Source: JBGTFE01 sp036403235 (GTDB lineage: Bacteria > Acidobacteriota > Blastocatellia > Pyrinomonadales > Pyrinomonadaceae). From it: a DNA stretch of 64,000 bases. The position numbers and the translations under genes are program-made. A model generated the notes under the pieces. The model saw only the letters and a program-made list of their open reading frames with translations, did not search any database and was not told where the DNA came from. The stretch lies in the NCBI GenBank assembly GCA_036403235.1, contig DASWRI010000036.1, positions 123,999 to 187,998 of the forward strand, in the 5' to 3' direction. Shown here piece by piece: positions 6,409 through 15,163 of this stretch (position 1 is its first letter; every line of letters starts with the position of its first letter).

Positions 6409-8415
6409 TTATCTTCCGTCGTAGCGAATGCGTCCCATCACTTTGCGGTCGCCGCATTTTATCGTGAAAGTCGCGTCGATGAAAGCAATCGACGAATACA
6501 GCTCGTCGTAGATGATGTTGTTTATCGTAAAGCTGTGATTTCCGTTTTCGAAACATGAAAGCTTGTCGAACGAAACGGCGTACATTGTCGGCGACTGCCA
6601 CAGGTATTCCTGTGCATACGGGAAATTTCCGGCAGTTACTTTCTGCCCGAAAGGCGCTTTGAAGGCAAGCCGCGCCGAGCTGTATGAGCCGCCTTCGATA
6701 TTGATGTGGACGACGCCCGAATCGCGTTTGTTGGTCTGCGACTGCTTTTCGACCGAAGTCGTAAAAATCGCGTCGTTGGTCGTGATGACTTTGTTTTCGA
6801 GCTTATCGTAATTGACGATATTGTATGAAAGATATGTTCCGTAAGACTGCTTTCCGGGCATCGTTACGACGGGTTTCGCCTTAGCGGGCGTCGGCGTCGG
6901 ATATGAGCTCGAACTCGGGTAAGATGAGCCCGGATAATTGCTCGACGCCGGGTAATTCGTCGTCGAAGAATTGGAGACGGGAATCGTGTTATAGGTATTG
7001 GCTTCGGCGCTTTTTTGATACGCGTATTCGGATTTTCGCTGGTAATCGCGCATTTTGTCCTGAGCGTTTGCGTAATCGGCGCTTGCCGCGTCAATCGCCG
7101 ACATCAGGGAATAAGCGCGTTTGTATTGATTGCCGATTTCGTCCCAATCGTTTTTGGTCGTCGCGCGCTTTTCTTTTTCTTCGGCTTCATTCGCCTGATT
7201 TTCCGCTTCTTCATACGCTTTTGAAGTTTTACTTTCGAAAACCGGCGCGGAAATCGAGCTTTCCGGCTGAACTTTTTCGCTGCTCGCCAGAGCATATCTG
7301 ACGACCGCGTAGCCGAGAACAAAGAAACAGCCGAAAACGACCGCGACGACAACTACGCCGAGCGCGATGTCGTTATTCCAGAGCGAGTCGAAAAAGCCTT
7401 TCGATTCTTCTTTGACGACGGTTTGCGCACTGTTCGGCGACATGTTGACGAGAGTTTTTTGAAATTGATGCGCCGCCGGAACCGTCGGCGCGAGTATTTC
7501 TCTTTCCGGCTGTTTGGCGGCGAGCGGCATCGGAATCGGAATGGGCTGAATCGGCTGGACGAAAACGGGATTTTTTCTGGCTAATCCCAAGCTCGAAGCG
7601 AGCATATTTAACCCGGCAAACGCTTCTTTCGCTGACATATGACGCTGGCGAAAATCGTACCGAACCAGCCGCGAGACAAAATTTCCGATTTCCGCGTGAA
7701 CGCGCGCCTTATGCTGCCATAAAAATTCGCCTGTCGTGCGATTTTGATTGAGCTGCAAAGGATTCATTCCGGTCAGCGCTTCAATCACGACCAGACCGGC
7801 GGCGTAAAGGTCGCTCGCGAAACGCGGTTTTCCGGCCGTCTGCTCGGGCGGCATATATCCGTGCGAGCCGATGGCGACGGTCGATTGAAACGTCAAATTC
7901 TGGTTAAAAGGATTGACGCTGACCTGTTTGACCGCGCCGAAATCGATGAGAAATATTCGCCCGTCGGACGCGCGCCGAATCAAATTCGAAGGTTTTATGT
8001 CGCGGTGAATGACATTCTGGCTGTGAACAAAAGCGAGCGTTTCGAGAATCTGTCGAAGAAGGTCAATCGCCTCGCGTTCGTCATAACGCTTTTCGCTCGC
8101 AAATTCCTCGGTCAGAGTCCAGCCTTCGATTAATTCCTGAGCGAGAAAAAATTCGCCGTTTTCTTCAAAATGCGCGAGCAGATTCGGTATGTTCGGATGA
8201 TTGCCCATGCGATACAGAATTTCGGCTTCCTGCTCAAAAAGCCGGCGCGCGAGCTTGTAAGATTCGTCGTCGGCAAACTCGGGTTTTAGTCTTTTAACGA
8301 CGCACTGCGGCGCGGTCGGCAAATGCAAATCTTCCGCCAGAAACGTCTGTCCGAATCCGCCTTCGCCGAGTTTTTTCAGTATTTTATAACGATTGCTCAA
8401 AATTGCTTCCGGCAT
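6409..8415 (-). CDS. Membrane-anchored Ser/Thr protein kinase
   Basis: A 668-residue eukaryotic-type (Hanks) kinase. The catalytic domain spans residues ~9-270: glycine loop GEGGFG (17-22), catalytic lysine in VVKR (Lys41), HRDIKPSN (137-144) and DFG (158-160), followed by GSHGYMPPEQ in the activation segment. The N-lobe resembles cyanobacterial-type kinases. A Pro-rich juxtamembrane stretch follows, then one membrane helix (~350-373). The presumed outer part has a charged helical segment (~390-480), a Ser/Thr/Pro linker with SSYPS-type repeats, and a ~170-residue C-terminal domain that I do not recognise. The outer part may sense a signal. No phosphatase or obvious substrate gene is adjacent. 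Confidence 0.88.
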   Translation of the reverse strand: MPEAILSNRYKILKKLGEGGFGQTFLAEDLHLPTAPQCVVKRLKPEFADDESYKLARRLFEQEAEILYRMGNHPNIPNLLAHFEENGEFFLAQELIEGWTLTEEFASEKRYDEREAIDLLRQILETLAFVHSQNVIHRDIKPSNLIRRASDGRIFLIDFGAVKQVSVNPFNQNLTFQSTVAIGSHGYMPPEQTAGKPRFASDLYAAGLVVIEALTGMNPLQLNQNRTTGEFLWQHKARVHAEIGNFVSRLVRYDFRQRHMSAKEAFAGLNMLASSLGLARKNPVFVQPIQPIPIPMPLAAKQPEREILAPTVPAAHQFQKTLVNMSPNSAQTVVKEESKGFFDSLWNNDIALGVVVVAVVFGCFFVLGYAVVRYALASSEKVQPESSISAPVFESKTSKAYEEAENQANEAEEKEKRATTKNDWDEIGNQYKRAYSLMSAIDAASADYANAQDKMRDYQRKSEYAYQKSAEANTYNTIPVSNSSTTNYPASSNYPGSSYPSSSSYPTPTPAKAKPVVTMPGKQSYGTYLSYNIVNYDKLENKVITTNDAIFTTSVEKQSQTNKRDSGVVHINIEGGSYSSARLAFKAPFGQKVTAGNFPYAQEYLWQSPTMYAVSFDKLSCFENGNHSFTINNIIYDELYSSIAFIDATFTIKCGDRKVMGRIRYDGR

Positions 8416-8446
8416 AAAAAGGTAAGTTTTTAGAGGTGAAAATAGA

Positions 8447-8476
8447 AAAATCGTCGCCTGAGCAGACGACGATTTT
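8447..8476 (-). terminator. Rho-independent terminator
   Basis: Stem aaaatcgtcg / cgacgatttt with a 10-base loop. The A-tract on the plus strand gives a U-tract in minus-strand RNA. It lies downstream of the small membrane protein gene at 8525-8782. Confidence 0.65.
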
Positions 8477-8524
8477 ATTTTAGCAGAATTTATAAATTTT
8501 TAACAGCGTTTTTTTGACACAATC

Positions 8525-8782
8525 TTAGTCAGATTCGCTATTTATCAATTCAAAAAGAAATTTGCCGTTTTTCAAAAAATATATTCCGAGTATCAATGAA
8601 ACGACGGCTTCAATAACCCATACGGAAATCAGCCCCGAAGCTTCAGAAAGTAAAGTTTCTTTACTGGCTCCGGCGGCCAGCAATAAATTCTGAAACACGA
8701 TAAACAGGTAAGAACCGGCATTCCATAAAAAGCAAATGCCGATAATTCGAACGATAAGCCAGGCGACATCTTTTTTTGTCAT
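8525..8782 (-). CDS. Small two-helix membrane protein
   Basis: An 85-residue hydrophobic protein. Predicted membrane helices lie around residues 8-35 (IVRIIGICFLWNAGSYLFIV) and 48-70 (LISVWVIEAVVSLILGIYFL), with a short charged C-terminus. No known family is recognised. It stands alone between two terminators, so it is probably monocistronic. A Shine-Dalgarno-like GGAG lies just upstream of the ATG on the minus strand. Confidence 0.6.
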   Translation of the reverse strand: MTKKDVAWLIVRIIGICFLWNAGSYLFIVFQNLLLAAGASKETLLSEASGLISVWVIEAVVSLILGIYFLKNGKFLFELINSESD

Positions 8783-8877
8783 TATATTTTTCTCCTTTAA
8801 CTTTTACCGAATCAATCTTGATTTCACTTAATATGATAATCCAGAATTTTGAAAATTCGACTGCGGCTAAAGAAAAC

Positions 8878-8911
8878 GAGCTGCCGGGTTTTACTCTTCA
8901 CCGGGCAGCTC
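8878..8911 (-). terminator. Hairpin downstream of uvrB
   Basis: gagctgccgg and ccgggcagctc form a strong GC stem about 30 bases beyond the uvrB stop codon. The flanking A-rich stretch (agaaaac) gives a weak U-tract in the minus direction. Confidence 0.6.
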
Positions 8912-8938
8912 AAATCATGACTTAAAATTTACTTTCGT

Positions 8939-10927
8939 TTATCCGAGTGACATTTGACGTTCCTGCAAATATTTTAATTTGTCACGAATCTCGGCGGCCT
9001 GCTCAAATTTCATATCGCGCGCGGCGTGGCGCATATCGGCTTCGAGCTGGTTGATTGTTTCCTTCAACTGCTTCGGCGAATATTCTTCAAAAGCGTCGAA
9101 ATTGAGCGGAACTTTGAAATAATCGGCTTCATAGGCCGTGACCAGCGTCGCGTCGATTGATTTGATAATGGTAGTCGGCGTGATGCCGTGTTCGGCGTTG
9201 TAAGTTTCCTGAACTTTTCTGCGCCGCTCGGTTTCGTCAATCGCGAACCGCATTGATTTTGTGATTTTGTCGGCGTAAAGAATCGCTTTTCCGCCCGAGT
9301 TTCGCGCCGCGCGGCCGATGGTTTGAATCAGCGAGCGCTCGCTTCTTAAAAAACCTTCCTTGTCGGCGTCGAGAATCGCGACGAGCGAAACTTCCGGCAA
9401 ATCCAGGCCTTCGCGCAAGAGATTGATTCCGACCAGCACGTCAAATTCGCCGCGCCGTAAATCTCTTAAAATTCTGATTCTTTCGAGCGTTTGAATTTCC
9501 GAATGAAGATAATTGACCTTGACGCCGACTTCGGCGAAATATTCGCTCAAGTTCTCGGCCATTTTTTTCGTCAGAGTCGTCACCAAAACTCTCTCGTTTC
9601 TTTCGGTTCTGGCGCGGCATTCTTCCAGAAGGTCGTCAATCTGCCCGCGCACCGGGCGAACTTCGACAATCGGGTCGAGCAGGCCGGTCGGGCGGATAAT
9701 CTGTTCGATGACTTCGCCTTCGGTTTTCTGAAGCTCATACGGTCCGGGCGTCGCCGAAACATAAATAGTCTGCCCGACGCGATGCTCGAATTCGGCAAAA
9801 TTGAGCGGTCGGTTGTCTTTCGCCGAAGGCAGACGAAAACCGTATTCGACGAGAGTTCCCTTACGCGATTGGTCGCCTTTGAACATCGCGCCGAGCTGCG
9901 GGACTGTCTGGTGCGATTCGTCGATGACCATAATCGAGTTTTCCGGCAGATAATCAAGCAACGTCGGCGGCGGCGCGCCCGGCGGTTTTCCGGTCAGATG
10001 GCGCGAATAATTTTCGATGCCGCGACAAAATCCCATCTCCTTTATCATCTCGAGGTCATACATCGTCCGCTGGTGCAGTCGCTGCGATTCGACGAGTTTT
10101 CCCTGTTTTATAAGTTCTTCTTCCCACCAGACGAGCTCGTCCTTGATGGTTTGAATCGCTCGTTTTATCGTCGGTTTCGACATCACGTAGTGCGATTTCG
10201 GGTAAATCGGCAGGCGCGAATCGTGTTTTTTGATAACTTCGCCGAGCAGCGAGTCAATCGTATAAATTCCTTCGATTTCATCGCCCCAGAATTCGATTCG
10301 ATATGATTGGTCCTGATAGCTCGGGTAAACTTCGACGACATCGCCGCGCACGCGAAACGTGCCGCGCTCGAATTCGATATTCGTTCGTTCGTATTGCAGC
10401 TCGACGAGACGCTGCAAAAGCTCTTCGCGTTTTAATTTCTGTCCCGGTTCGAGAAATAAAATCATCCCGAAATAAGCGTCCGGGTCGCCGAGACCGTAAA
10501 TGCACGAGACGGACGCGACGACGATAACGTCACGCCGCTCAAACAGCGCGCGCGTCGCGCTCAAACGCAAACGGTCGATTTCCTCGTTAATCGTCGCTTC
10601 TTTTTCGATATACAAATCTGCCGCCGGAACGTAGGCTTCCGGCTGGTAATAATCGTAATAGGAAACAAAATATTCGACCGCATTTTCGGGAAAGAAAGTT
10701 TTAAATTCCTGATAAAGCTGTGCCGCGAGCGTTTTGTTGTGCGCTAAAACCAAAGTCGGTCGCTGAACTTCCTGAATCACATTGGCAATCGTGAAAGTTT
10801 TTCCGCTTCCGGTAATTCCAAGCAGAACCTGGTTTTCAACGCCTTCATTCAAATTTTGAACCAATTGAGAAATAGCCTGCGGCTGGTCGCCTTTCGGTTG
10901 ATTTTCAGAAACGAGACGAAATTGCAT
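8939..10927 (-). CDS. uvrB: Excinuclease ABC subunit B
   Basis: UvrB of nucleotide excision repair. It forms the UvrA2B damage-search complex, verifies the lesion with its beta-hairpin and recruits UvrC for incision; cytosolic. The 662 residues are near the usual ~670. Walker A GITGSGKT (37-44), the beta-hairpin region YDYYQPEAYVP, DESHQ (helicase motif II), ISATP-like YVSATPGPYE, the helicase C-terminal QTIGRAARN, and a terminal UVR domain (LEADMRHAARDMKFEQAAEI...) that contacts UvrC are all present. uvrA and uvrC are not in the window. The ATG start encoding MQFRLVSENQPKGDQP matches the family N-terminus. Confidence 0.98.
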   Translation of the reverse strand: MQFRLVSENQPKGDQPQAISQLVQNLNEGVENQVLLGITGSGKTFTIANVIQEVQRPTLVLAHNKTLAAQLYQEFKTFFPENAVEYFVSYYDYYQPEAYVPAADLYIEKEATINEEIDRLRLSATRALFERRDVIVVASVSCIYGLGDPDAYFGMILFLEPGQKLKREELLQRLVELQYERTNIEFERGTFRVRGDVVEVYPSYQDQSYRIEFWGDEIEGIYTIDSLLGEVIKKHDSRLPIYPKSHYVMSKPTIKRAIQTIKDELVWWEEELIKQGKLVESQRLHQRTMYDLEMIKEMGFCRGIENYSRHLTGKPPGAPPPTLLDYLPENSIMVIDESHQTVPQLGAMFKGDQSRKGTLVEYGFRLPSAKDNRPLNFAEFEHRVGQTIYVSATPGPYELQKTEGEVIEQIIRPTGLLDPIVEVRPVRGQIDDLLEECRARTERNERVLVTTLTKKMAENLSEYFAEVGVKVNYLHSEIQTLERIRILRDLRRGEFDVLVGINLLREGLDLPEVSLVAILDADKEGFLRSERSLIQTIGRAARNSGGKAILYADKITKSMRFAIDETERRRKVQETYNAEHGITPTTIIKSIDATLVTAYEADYFKVPLNFDAFEEYSPKQLKETINQLEADMRHAARDMKFEQAAEIRDKLKYLQERQMSLG

Positions 10928-10986
10928 ACATAAATTTTAACTCAAAACCCGCCGGCTGCCAAAGCCGGAATTTAATCATAAACACA

Positions 10987-11026
10987 AAAAATGCGAGCCG
11001 CCGAATCTCTCCGGCAGCTCGCATTT
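10987..11026 (-). terminator. Rho-independent terminator of the HEAT-repeat gene
   Basis: aaaatgcgagccgccg pairs with ctccggcagctcgcatttt. The poly-A on the plus strand at its left edge provides the U-tract for minus-strand transcription. Confidence 0.7.
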
Positions 11027-11048
11027 TATTTTTTCGAATCGATTTGTT

Positions 11049-12233
11049 TTAAGCCGTGACAAGACCGATTTCCTGAATCGTTTCGTCAACTTCTTTTTGC
11101 AAATCGGCGGGCAGGTTCGCCTTTTCAAGCAACGTATAAAGCCCGTCGAGCGCGTTCGGCTCTTTTGTGATTTTTATGCAGTGCAGAACGGCTCTGCGCA
11201 CGTTCATATCGCGATGCGAAGTTAAAGCTTCGAAAACTTCGCTTGTTTCACCGGCGCGGAGCAGAAGCCCAACGAGTGCAAAAGCTTCGTAAGCGGATTT
11301 TAAATCGGTGTGAACGAGTCTTTCAAAAGACCTCTTTACCAAATCGGCCTCGATGGCCGCGCGCGCCGAGGCGCGCATTTTAAATTCGTCGTTTGTCTCG
11401 GCAATTCGCGTCCACGCATCGGCGCGGTCAAAGCTGAGGCGGAACAACCCGCGCGCCGACGCCGCACGAACTTCTCTGGTCGGGTCGGCGCAGGCCAGCA
11501 GAATCGGCTCGAAAACCGATTCGTGGTCAAATTCGGCGAGCGTCGACGCCGCTTTCGAACGCAGATTCGAAGAAAGGTCGTAAAGCGCAATCTGCGAAAG
11601 CGCTTCGACGGCATTTCTCGTCTTAAAAGCGGCCAGGATTCTTAAGGAAAGGTCGCGCACCTGCTCGTCTTCCTCATATTCGTCCTGAACCTGTTCGATG
11701 GCGCTCATCAAAGCTTCGTCGTTTGAAATCGACAAAGGCGAAAAAGGTCTGGCAAGTTCGAGTCTTTGAATGGAAAATATCGGCAAAACACCGGAAAAGC
11801 TATTTTCCGTCTCGCTTTTTAATTCTTCCGACTTCGCGCTGCGCTCAAAAACATTGCTTGTCTGCGGCAAATTGTTCGGCAGTTTTTGTCCCGCGCCATG
11901 TTTTTTGCCGCGCTTATTGATAATTTTCTGGTTTTTTCTGAGCCATTCGAGCTCTTTGTCGGCGTCGAGCGAATTATCTTCCGATTTCTTTTTCTTTTCG
12001 GATTTTCGAATGTTATTTTCCGCCGCTTTTCTGGCTTTTCTGGCGCTCAGCCACCAGAAAATCGCTCCGGCCAGCGCGACCGCCAAAATGGCGAGCGAGA
12101 TATACCACCATGTAAAATCTTCCTGCTCGACGACTTCCTCGGTCGGAACCGGAACGGAAGACATCTGCGCCAAAATACTGGTCGAGATAAAAAGTAGAAG
12201 TGAAGTGATTTTTGCAAAATTAAATATCTTCAT
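11049..12233 (-). CDS. HEAT-repeat membrane protein
   Basis: Starting at the second in-frame Met gives a 394-residue protein with a clean signal sequence (MKIFNFAKITSLLLFISTSILAQ without the upstream 10 residues), which is why this start is preferred. A short outer segment with Glu/Pro follows, then a membrane helix (WWYISLAILAVALAGAIFWW, about 42-62). Next is a highly basic stretch (RKARKAAENNIRKSEKKKK), and a cytoplasmic C-terminal half of HEAT/PBS-lyase-like helices (VRDLSLRILAAF, VEALSQIALYDLSSNLRSKA, REVRAASARGLFRL, NVRRAVLHCIKI). It is probably an interaction scaffold; no partner is evident. An extended start at 12263 is possible. Confidence 0.7.
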   Translation of the reverse strand: MKIFNFAKITSLLLFISTSILAQMSSVPVPTEEVVEQEDFTWWYISLAILAVALAGAIFWWLSARKARKAAENNIRKSEKKKKSEDNSLDADKELEWLRKNQKIINKRGKKHGAGQKLPNNLPQTSNVFERSAKSEELKSETENSFSGVLPIFSIQRLELARPFSPLSISNDEALMSAIEQVQDEYEEDEQVRDLSLRILAAFKTRNAVEALSQIALYDLSSNLRSKAASTLAEFDHESVFEPILLACADPTREVRAASARGLFRLSFDRADAWTRIAETNDEFKMRASARAAIEADLVKRSFERLVHTDLKSAYEAFALVGLLLRAGETSEVFEALTSHRDMNVRRAVLHCIKITKEPNALDGLYTLLEKANLPADLQKEVDETIQEIGLVTA

Positions 12234-12540
12234 AAATATCCAAAAATAGTTTTCGTAAATCAATAAATGTTCCAGGAAACAGGAAGGGTAAATCGGGGAT
12301 TTAGTTTCGAGTTTTTAGACTTTACGCAGCTTGTTTCCATGGATAAGAAACACACAAGAAATATTATACCTAACTAATGATAAAAAGTCACATAAAATTT
12401 TAAATTTTGTTGTGCAAAATTAAAAATTTTATATTTGCTCTTAAATTTCGGAAATTTATTTCCAATCGACACTTTACCAATCGTAAAATTCATACTAAAG
12501 TAGCTTATTCAATTTATTTTCACTCTATTTATTTCAAAAA
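12234..12540. other. AT-rich divergent intergenic region
   Basis: About 300 bases between the divergent HEAT-protein and purC genes. It is AT-rich (for example 12390-12540) and must hold both promoters. I see no convincing -35/-10 pair, riboswitch or repeat. purC has no clear Shine-Dalgarno sequence directly upstream of its ATG. Confidence 0.4.
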
Positions 12541-13446
12541 ATGTCTGCTGTCAAAACGGTTTCGGAAACTAACGTTGAGGGTTTATCTCTTGTTCATCGA
12601 GGCAAGGTACGAGACGTTTACGAAGTTGACGACAATCATCTTCTGCTGGTCGCAACCGACAGAATTTCCGCTTTTGACTGCGTGATGCCGACGACGATTC
12701 CGCACAAAGGCGAAGTTTTGACGGCGCTTTCGGCGTTTTGGTTCGAGCATCTGAAAAGCTTGACGGCGAATCATCTGGTGACCGTCGATTTTGAAAAAAT
12801 GCCCGGAGAAATTCGTCAGGTGGAAGAGCTGCGCGGGCGTTCGATGCTCGTCAAAAAAACAAAAGTCTTTCCGGTCGAATGCGTCGTGCGCGGTTATCTG
12901 GAAGGCTCGGGCTGGAAAGATTATCAGGCGACGGGCAAAATCTGCGGTCACGAATTGCCGTCGGATTTACGCCACTGCGAAAAGCTCCCGCGCCCGATTT
13001 TTACGCCCGCGACAAAGGCTGCGACGGGACACGACGAAAACATCACCGAAGCCGAATTCGAACAAATCATCGGCGCGGAAAATGCCCGAAAGCTCGCTTC
13101 CCTGTCGCTGGAAATTTATCAGGCGGCGAGCGATTACGCGTTGACGCGCGGAATAATTATCGCCGACACGAAATTCGAATTCGGACTGGATGAAAACGGC
13201 GAGATTTTATTGATAGACGAAGTTTTAACGCCCGACTCGTCGCGCTTCTGGTCAATCGAAACCTATTCTCCGGGCAAAGCGCAAGCCTCGTTCGACAAGC
13301 AGTTTGTCCGCGAATATCTGGAAACTTTGGACTGGAATAAACAGCCTCCCGCACCCGAACTGCCCGAAAAAATCGTCAAAGCCACAACCGAGCGTTACCT
13401 TGCGGCTTATCATCTTTTGACGGGAAAGGAATTAGTGAGCCGGTAA
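12541..13446 (+). CDS. purC: Phosphoribosylaminoimidazole-succinocarboxamide synthase
   Basis: SAICAR synthetase, the purine pathway step joining CAIR and aspartate with ATP; cytosolic. The 301 residues match the longer (~300 aa) form. Conserved motifs: GKVRDVYEVDDNHLLLVATD (about 21-40, ATP site), RISAFDCVMPT, ECVVRGYLEGSGWKDY, LPRPIFTPATKA, HDENITEAEF, GIIIADTKFEFGLD and LIDEVLTPDSSRFW. It is followed by a perfect intergenic hairpin that probably ends the transcript. No other pur genes are adjacent. Confidence 0.97.
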   Translation: MSAVKTVSETNVEGLSLVHRGKVRDVYEVDDNHLLLVATDRISAFDCVMPTTIPHKGEVLTALSAFWFEHLKSLTANHLVTVDFEKMPGEIRQVEELRGRSMLVKKTKVFPVECVVRGYLEGSGWKDYQATGKICGHELPSDLRHCEKLPRPIFTPATKAATGHDENITEAEFEQIIGAENARKLASLSLEIYQAASDYALTRGIIIADTKFEFGLDENGEILLIDEVLTPDSSRFWSIETYSPGKAQASFDKQFVREYLETLDWNKQPPAPELPEKIVKATTERYLAAYHLLTGKELVSR

Positions 13447-13491
13447 ACGGTAGGCAGTGATGAGGATAATAGCTCACTGCTTACCGTTTAC
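13443..13491. repeat. Perfect inverted repeat after purC (hairpin/terminator)
   Basis: gtaaacggtaggcagtga (13443-13460) and tcactgcttaccgtttac (13474-13491) are exact 18-bp complements around 13 bases. TAAAAAATT follows. It belongs to the heptamer-type hairpin family and may terminate purC. It ends 9 bases before the next gene's ATG. Confidence 0.75.
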
Positions 13492-13500
13492 TAAAAAATT

Positions 13501-13749
13501 ATGCGAAAACGAATGGAAAATTTGATTGAAGAAATGCTCAACGGGCAGATTATGCTCAATGAAGCGTTGTGCGAATTTGAAAAAGTTTATATACAGAAAG
13601 CTCTGGAGCGCTACGGCGACCATCTTTCAAATACGGCCGACGCGCTCGGCATTCATCGCAACACGCTTTCAAAACGCGTCTCGACTTATCATGCTCCGAC
13701 CAAAACCCCGAAACGCCTGCTCGCCAAACGCGCCAAAACGGTTACATAA
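13501..13749 (+). CDS. Stand-alone Fis-type helix-turn-helix protein
   Basis: An 82-residue small DNA-binding protein. Residues ~22-60 form an HTH_8 (Fis) motif: FEKVYIQKALERYGDHLSNT, ADALGIHRNTLSKRV, then a basic Lys/Arg tail (KRLLAKRAK). It resembles the C-terminal DNA-binding domain of sigma-54 activators, but without receiver or AAA+ domains. It probably acts as a nucleoid-associated or local regulator; targets are unknown. An internal ATG at 13513 is an alternative start. It converges with and overlaps the MOSC gene by 8 bases. Confidence 0.75.
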   Translation: MRKRMENLIEEMLNGQIMLNEALCEFEKVYIQKALERYGDHLSNTADALGIHRNTLSKRVSTYHAPTKTPKRLLAKRAKTVT

Positions 13750-14575
13750 AAACCGGCTTGTTTTTTGTTTCCAGAACTTCGATTTCGTCCCCGACGCGTA
13801 AAACGTCTCCCGCTTTCTCCGCAATCAGATTCTGCCCGAAAAGAATTTTTTTCTTGATGCTTCGCTTCGGAATTCGAAAGCTCGCCAAAGTTTTCAACGG
13901 TTCGACGCCCGTTTTTACGCCTTCCGTCTGGTCAATCGTCGTCATCACGCACCGCGCGCACGGCTTGACGCCGTGAAAGACGGTCTCGCCGATTTTGATT
14001 TTTTTCCAGCCGTCTTCGGCAAACGCTTCCGCGCCGGAGACGACAAAATTCGGGCGAAAACGATTCATCGGGACGGGATTTTCCAATTTCAAGTTCAAAT
14101 CCGACAGCGAATTTTCGCCGATTATCAGAAAAGGATACGCGTCGGCAAAACTGACGTGGTCGTCCTTCTGGACGGCATAAAAATAATTTACTTTCCGGCG
14201 AGTTTCTTCGGGCATTAAGACGAGCTTGCAATTCGCTCCGAGCGCGTCTCTGAAAAATTCATTTATCGAATCCTGATAAACTTTCGTGCGACATGAGCCG
14301 CGCCAGATTTTTACGCGCGCCGTCTCGGCAGAATCGATTTCAAACGGAATCAGAATCTTGCTTTTATCGCTAGAAATCTGCAAACCGTCGCTTTTTATTT
14401 CGGGCACGAGCGTCGCCATTTTCGGATATTCGCGCTGCGTCAAAAATTGATTTGTTTCGTCAACCAGCATCCATCGGCGGTCAAACTTTAGTCCCCGCCT
14501 TTCGATGATTGATTCTTTTAAAGAAATTCCGCGCAACGATTTTACCGGATAGATATTTATTTCGGATAAAAACAT
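13742..14575 (-). CDS. MOSC domain protein
   Basis: A 277-residue protein. The N-terminal beta-barrel domain (MFLSEINIYPVKSLRGISLK, RRWMLVDETNQFLTQREYPK) is followed by a MOSC domain. MOSC contains the conserved cysteine segment GVKPCARCVMTTID and a C-terminal FGQNLIAE...LRVGDEIEVLE. This is the YcbX / Moco-sulfurase C-terminal family, which binds molybdenum cofactor and acts in reductive detoxification of N-hydroxylated compounds or sulfur transfer. No iron-sulfur ferredoxin domain is fused, unlike E. coli YcbX. It converges with the Fis-like gene and is divergent from groES. Confidence 0.88.
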   Translation of the reverse strand: MFLSEINIYPVKSLRGISLKESIIERRGLKFDRRWMLVDETNQFLTQREYPKMATLVPEIKSDGLQISSDKSKILIPFEIDSAETARVKIWRGSCRTKVYQDSINEFFRDALGANCKLVLMPEETRRKVNYFYAVQKDDHVSFADAYPFLIIGENSLSDLNLKLENPVPMNRFRPNFVVSGAEAFAEDGWKKIKIGETVFHGVKPCARCVMTTIDQTEGVKTGVEPLKTLASFRIPKRSIKKKILFGQNLIAEKAGDVLRVGDEIEVLETKNKPVFM

Positions 14576-14625
14576 AAAAATGTGATAATAGTCTTGTCAG
14601 ATTATCTAAAACATATTCGGCAAAC

Positions 14626-14652
14626 TTGACAGGTTAAACTTTGTTTTATAAA
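14626..14652 (+). promoter_or_regulatory. Probable sigma-70 promoter of groESL
   Basis: TTGACA at 14626-14631 and TATAAA at 14647-14652, with a shorter than ideal 15-base spacer. The CIRCE operator begins immediately after the -10 box, the arrangement expected for HrcA repression. Confidence 0.6.
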
Positions 14653-14679
14653 CTAGCACTTTCGGATAGAGAGTGCCAA
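14653..14679 (+). promoter_or_regulatory. CIRCE operator (HrcA binding site)
   Basis: ctagcactt-N9-gagtgccaa closely matches the CIRCE consensus TTAGCACTC-N9-GAGTGCTAA with the exact 9-base spacer. It lies between the promoter and groES, so HrcA should repress groESL at normal temperature. hrcA itself is not in the window. Confidence 0.88.
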
Positions 14680-14755
14680 AAACCAAATTCGGCTCTGTCA
14701 ATTCCGAGTAATTATCCAAAACTTATTATTAAATTTCAAAAGGAGTTACACGAAT

Positions 14756-15073
14756 ATGGCAACAACAATTAAACCATTGCACGACCGCGTCATCGTTCGC
14801 CGCCTGGAAGAAGGCGGAAATCAAACGGCGGGCGGGCTTTTTATTCCCGACACGGCAAAGGAAAAACCGCAGGAAGGCGAAGTCATCGCCGCCGGTGCGG
14901 GCAAATATAAAGAAGACGGAACGCGTCAATCGCTCGATGTCAAAGAAGGCGACCGCGTGCTTTTCGGCAAATACAGCGGCTCGGAAATCAAAATCGACGG
15001 TGAAGAATTATTAATCATGCGCGAAGACGAAATCTTGGGAATCATCGAACGCGCGGGAGCAAACGCTCAATAA
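14756..15073 (+). CDS. groES: Co-chaperonin GroES
   Basis: A 105-residue GroES, the heptameric lid of the GroEL folding chamber. The start PLHDRVIVRRLEE, the mobile loop EEGGNQTAGGLFIPDTAKEK with its hydrophobic IPD-type contact, and the C-terminal EDEILGIIE are typical. It has a strong Shine-Dalgarno AAAGGAG at 14738-14745. It is first in the groESL operon behind the CIRCE site. The spacer to groEL contains a hairpin repeat. Confidence 0.97.
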   Translation: MATTIKPLHDRVIVRRLEEGGNQTAGGLFIPDTAKEKPQEGEVIAAGAGKYKEDGTRQSLDVKEGDRVLFGKYSGSEIKIDGEELLIMREDEILGIIERAGANAQ

Positions 15074-15078
15074 GTTTT

Positions 15079-15131
15079 CAGTCGTCAGCCGTCAGTTGTC
15101 AGTTTCTGGCTGAGTGCTGACGGCTGACTGC
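15079..15131. repeat. Heptamer hairpin within the groESL operon
   Basis: The left arm agtcgtc, agccgtc, agttgtc (from about 15080) pairs with ctgacggctgactg (15117-15130). It has no U-tract, so it is more likely an RNA-stability or translation-uncoupling hairpin than a terminator. Confidence 0.65.
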
Positions 15132-15163
15132 TAAATTTTATAAAAAGGAGTTTAAAAAACATT

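Noticed and set aside
9491..10306. 271-residue frame antisense to uvrB
   Set aside because: Shadow of uvrB, Arg/Phe-rich, no domain.
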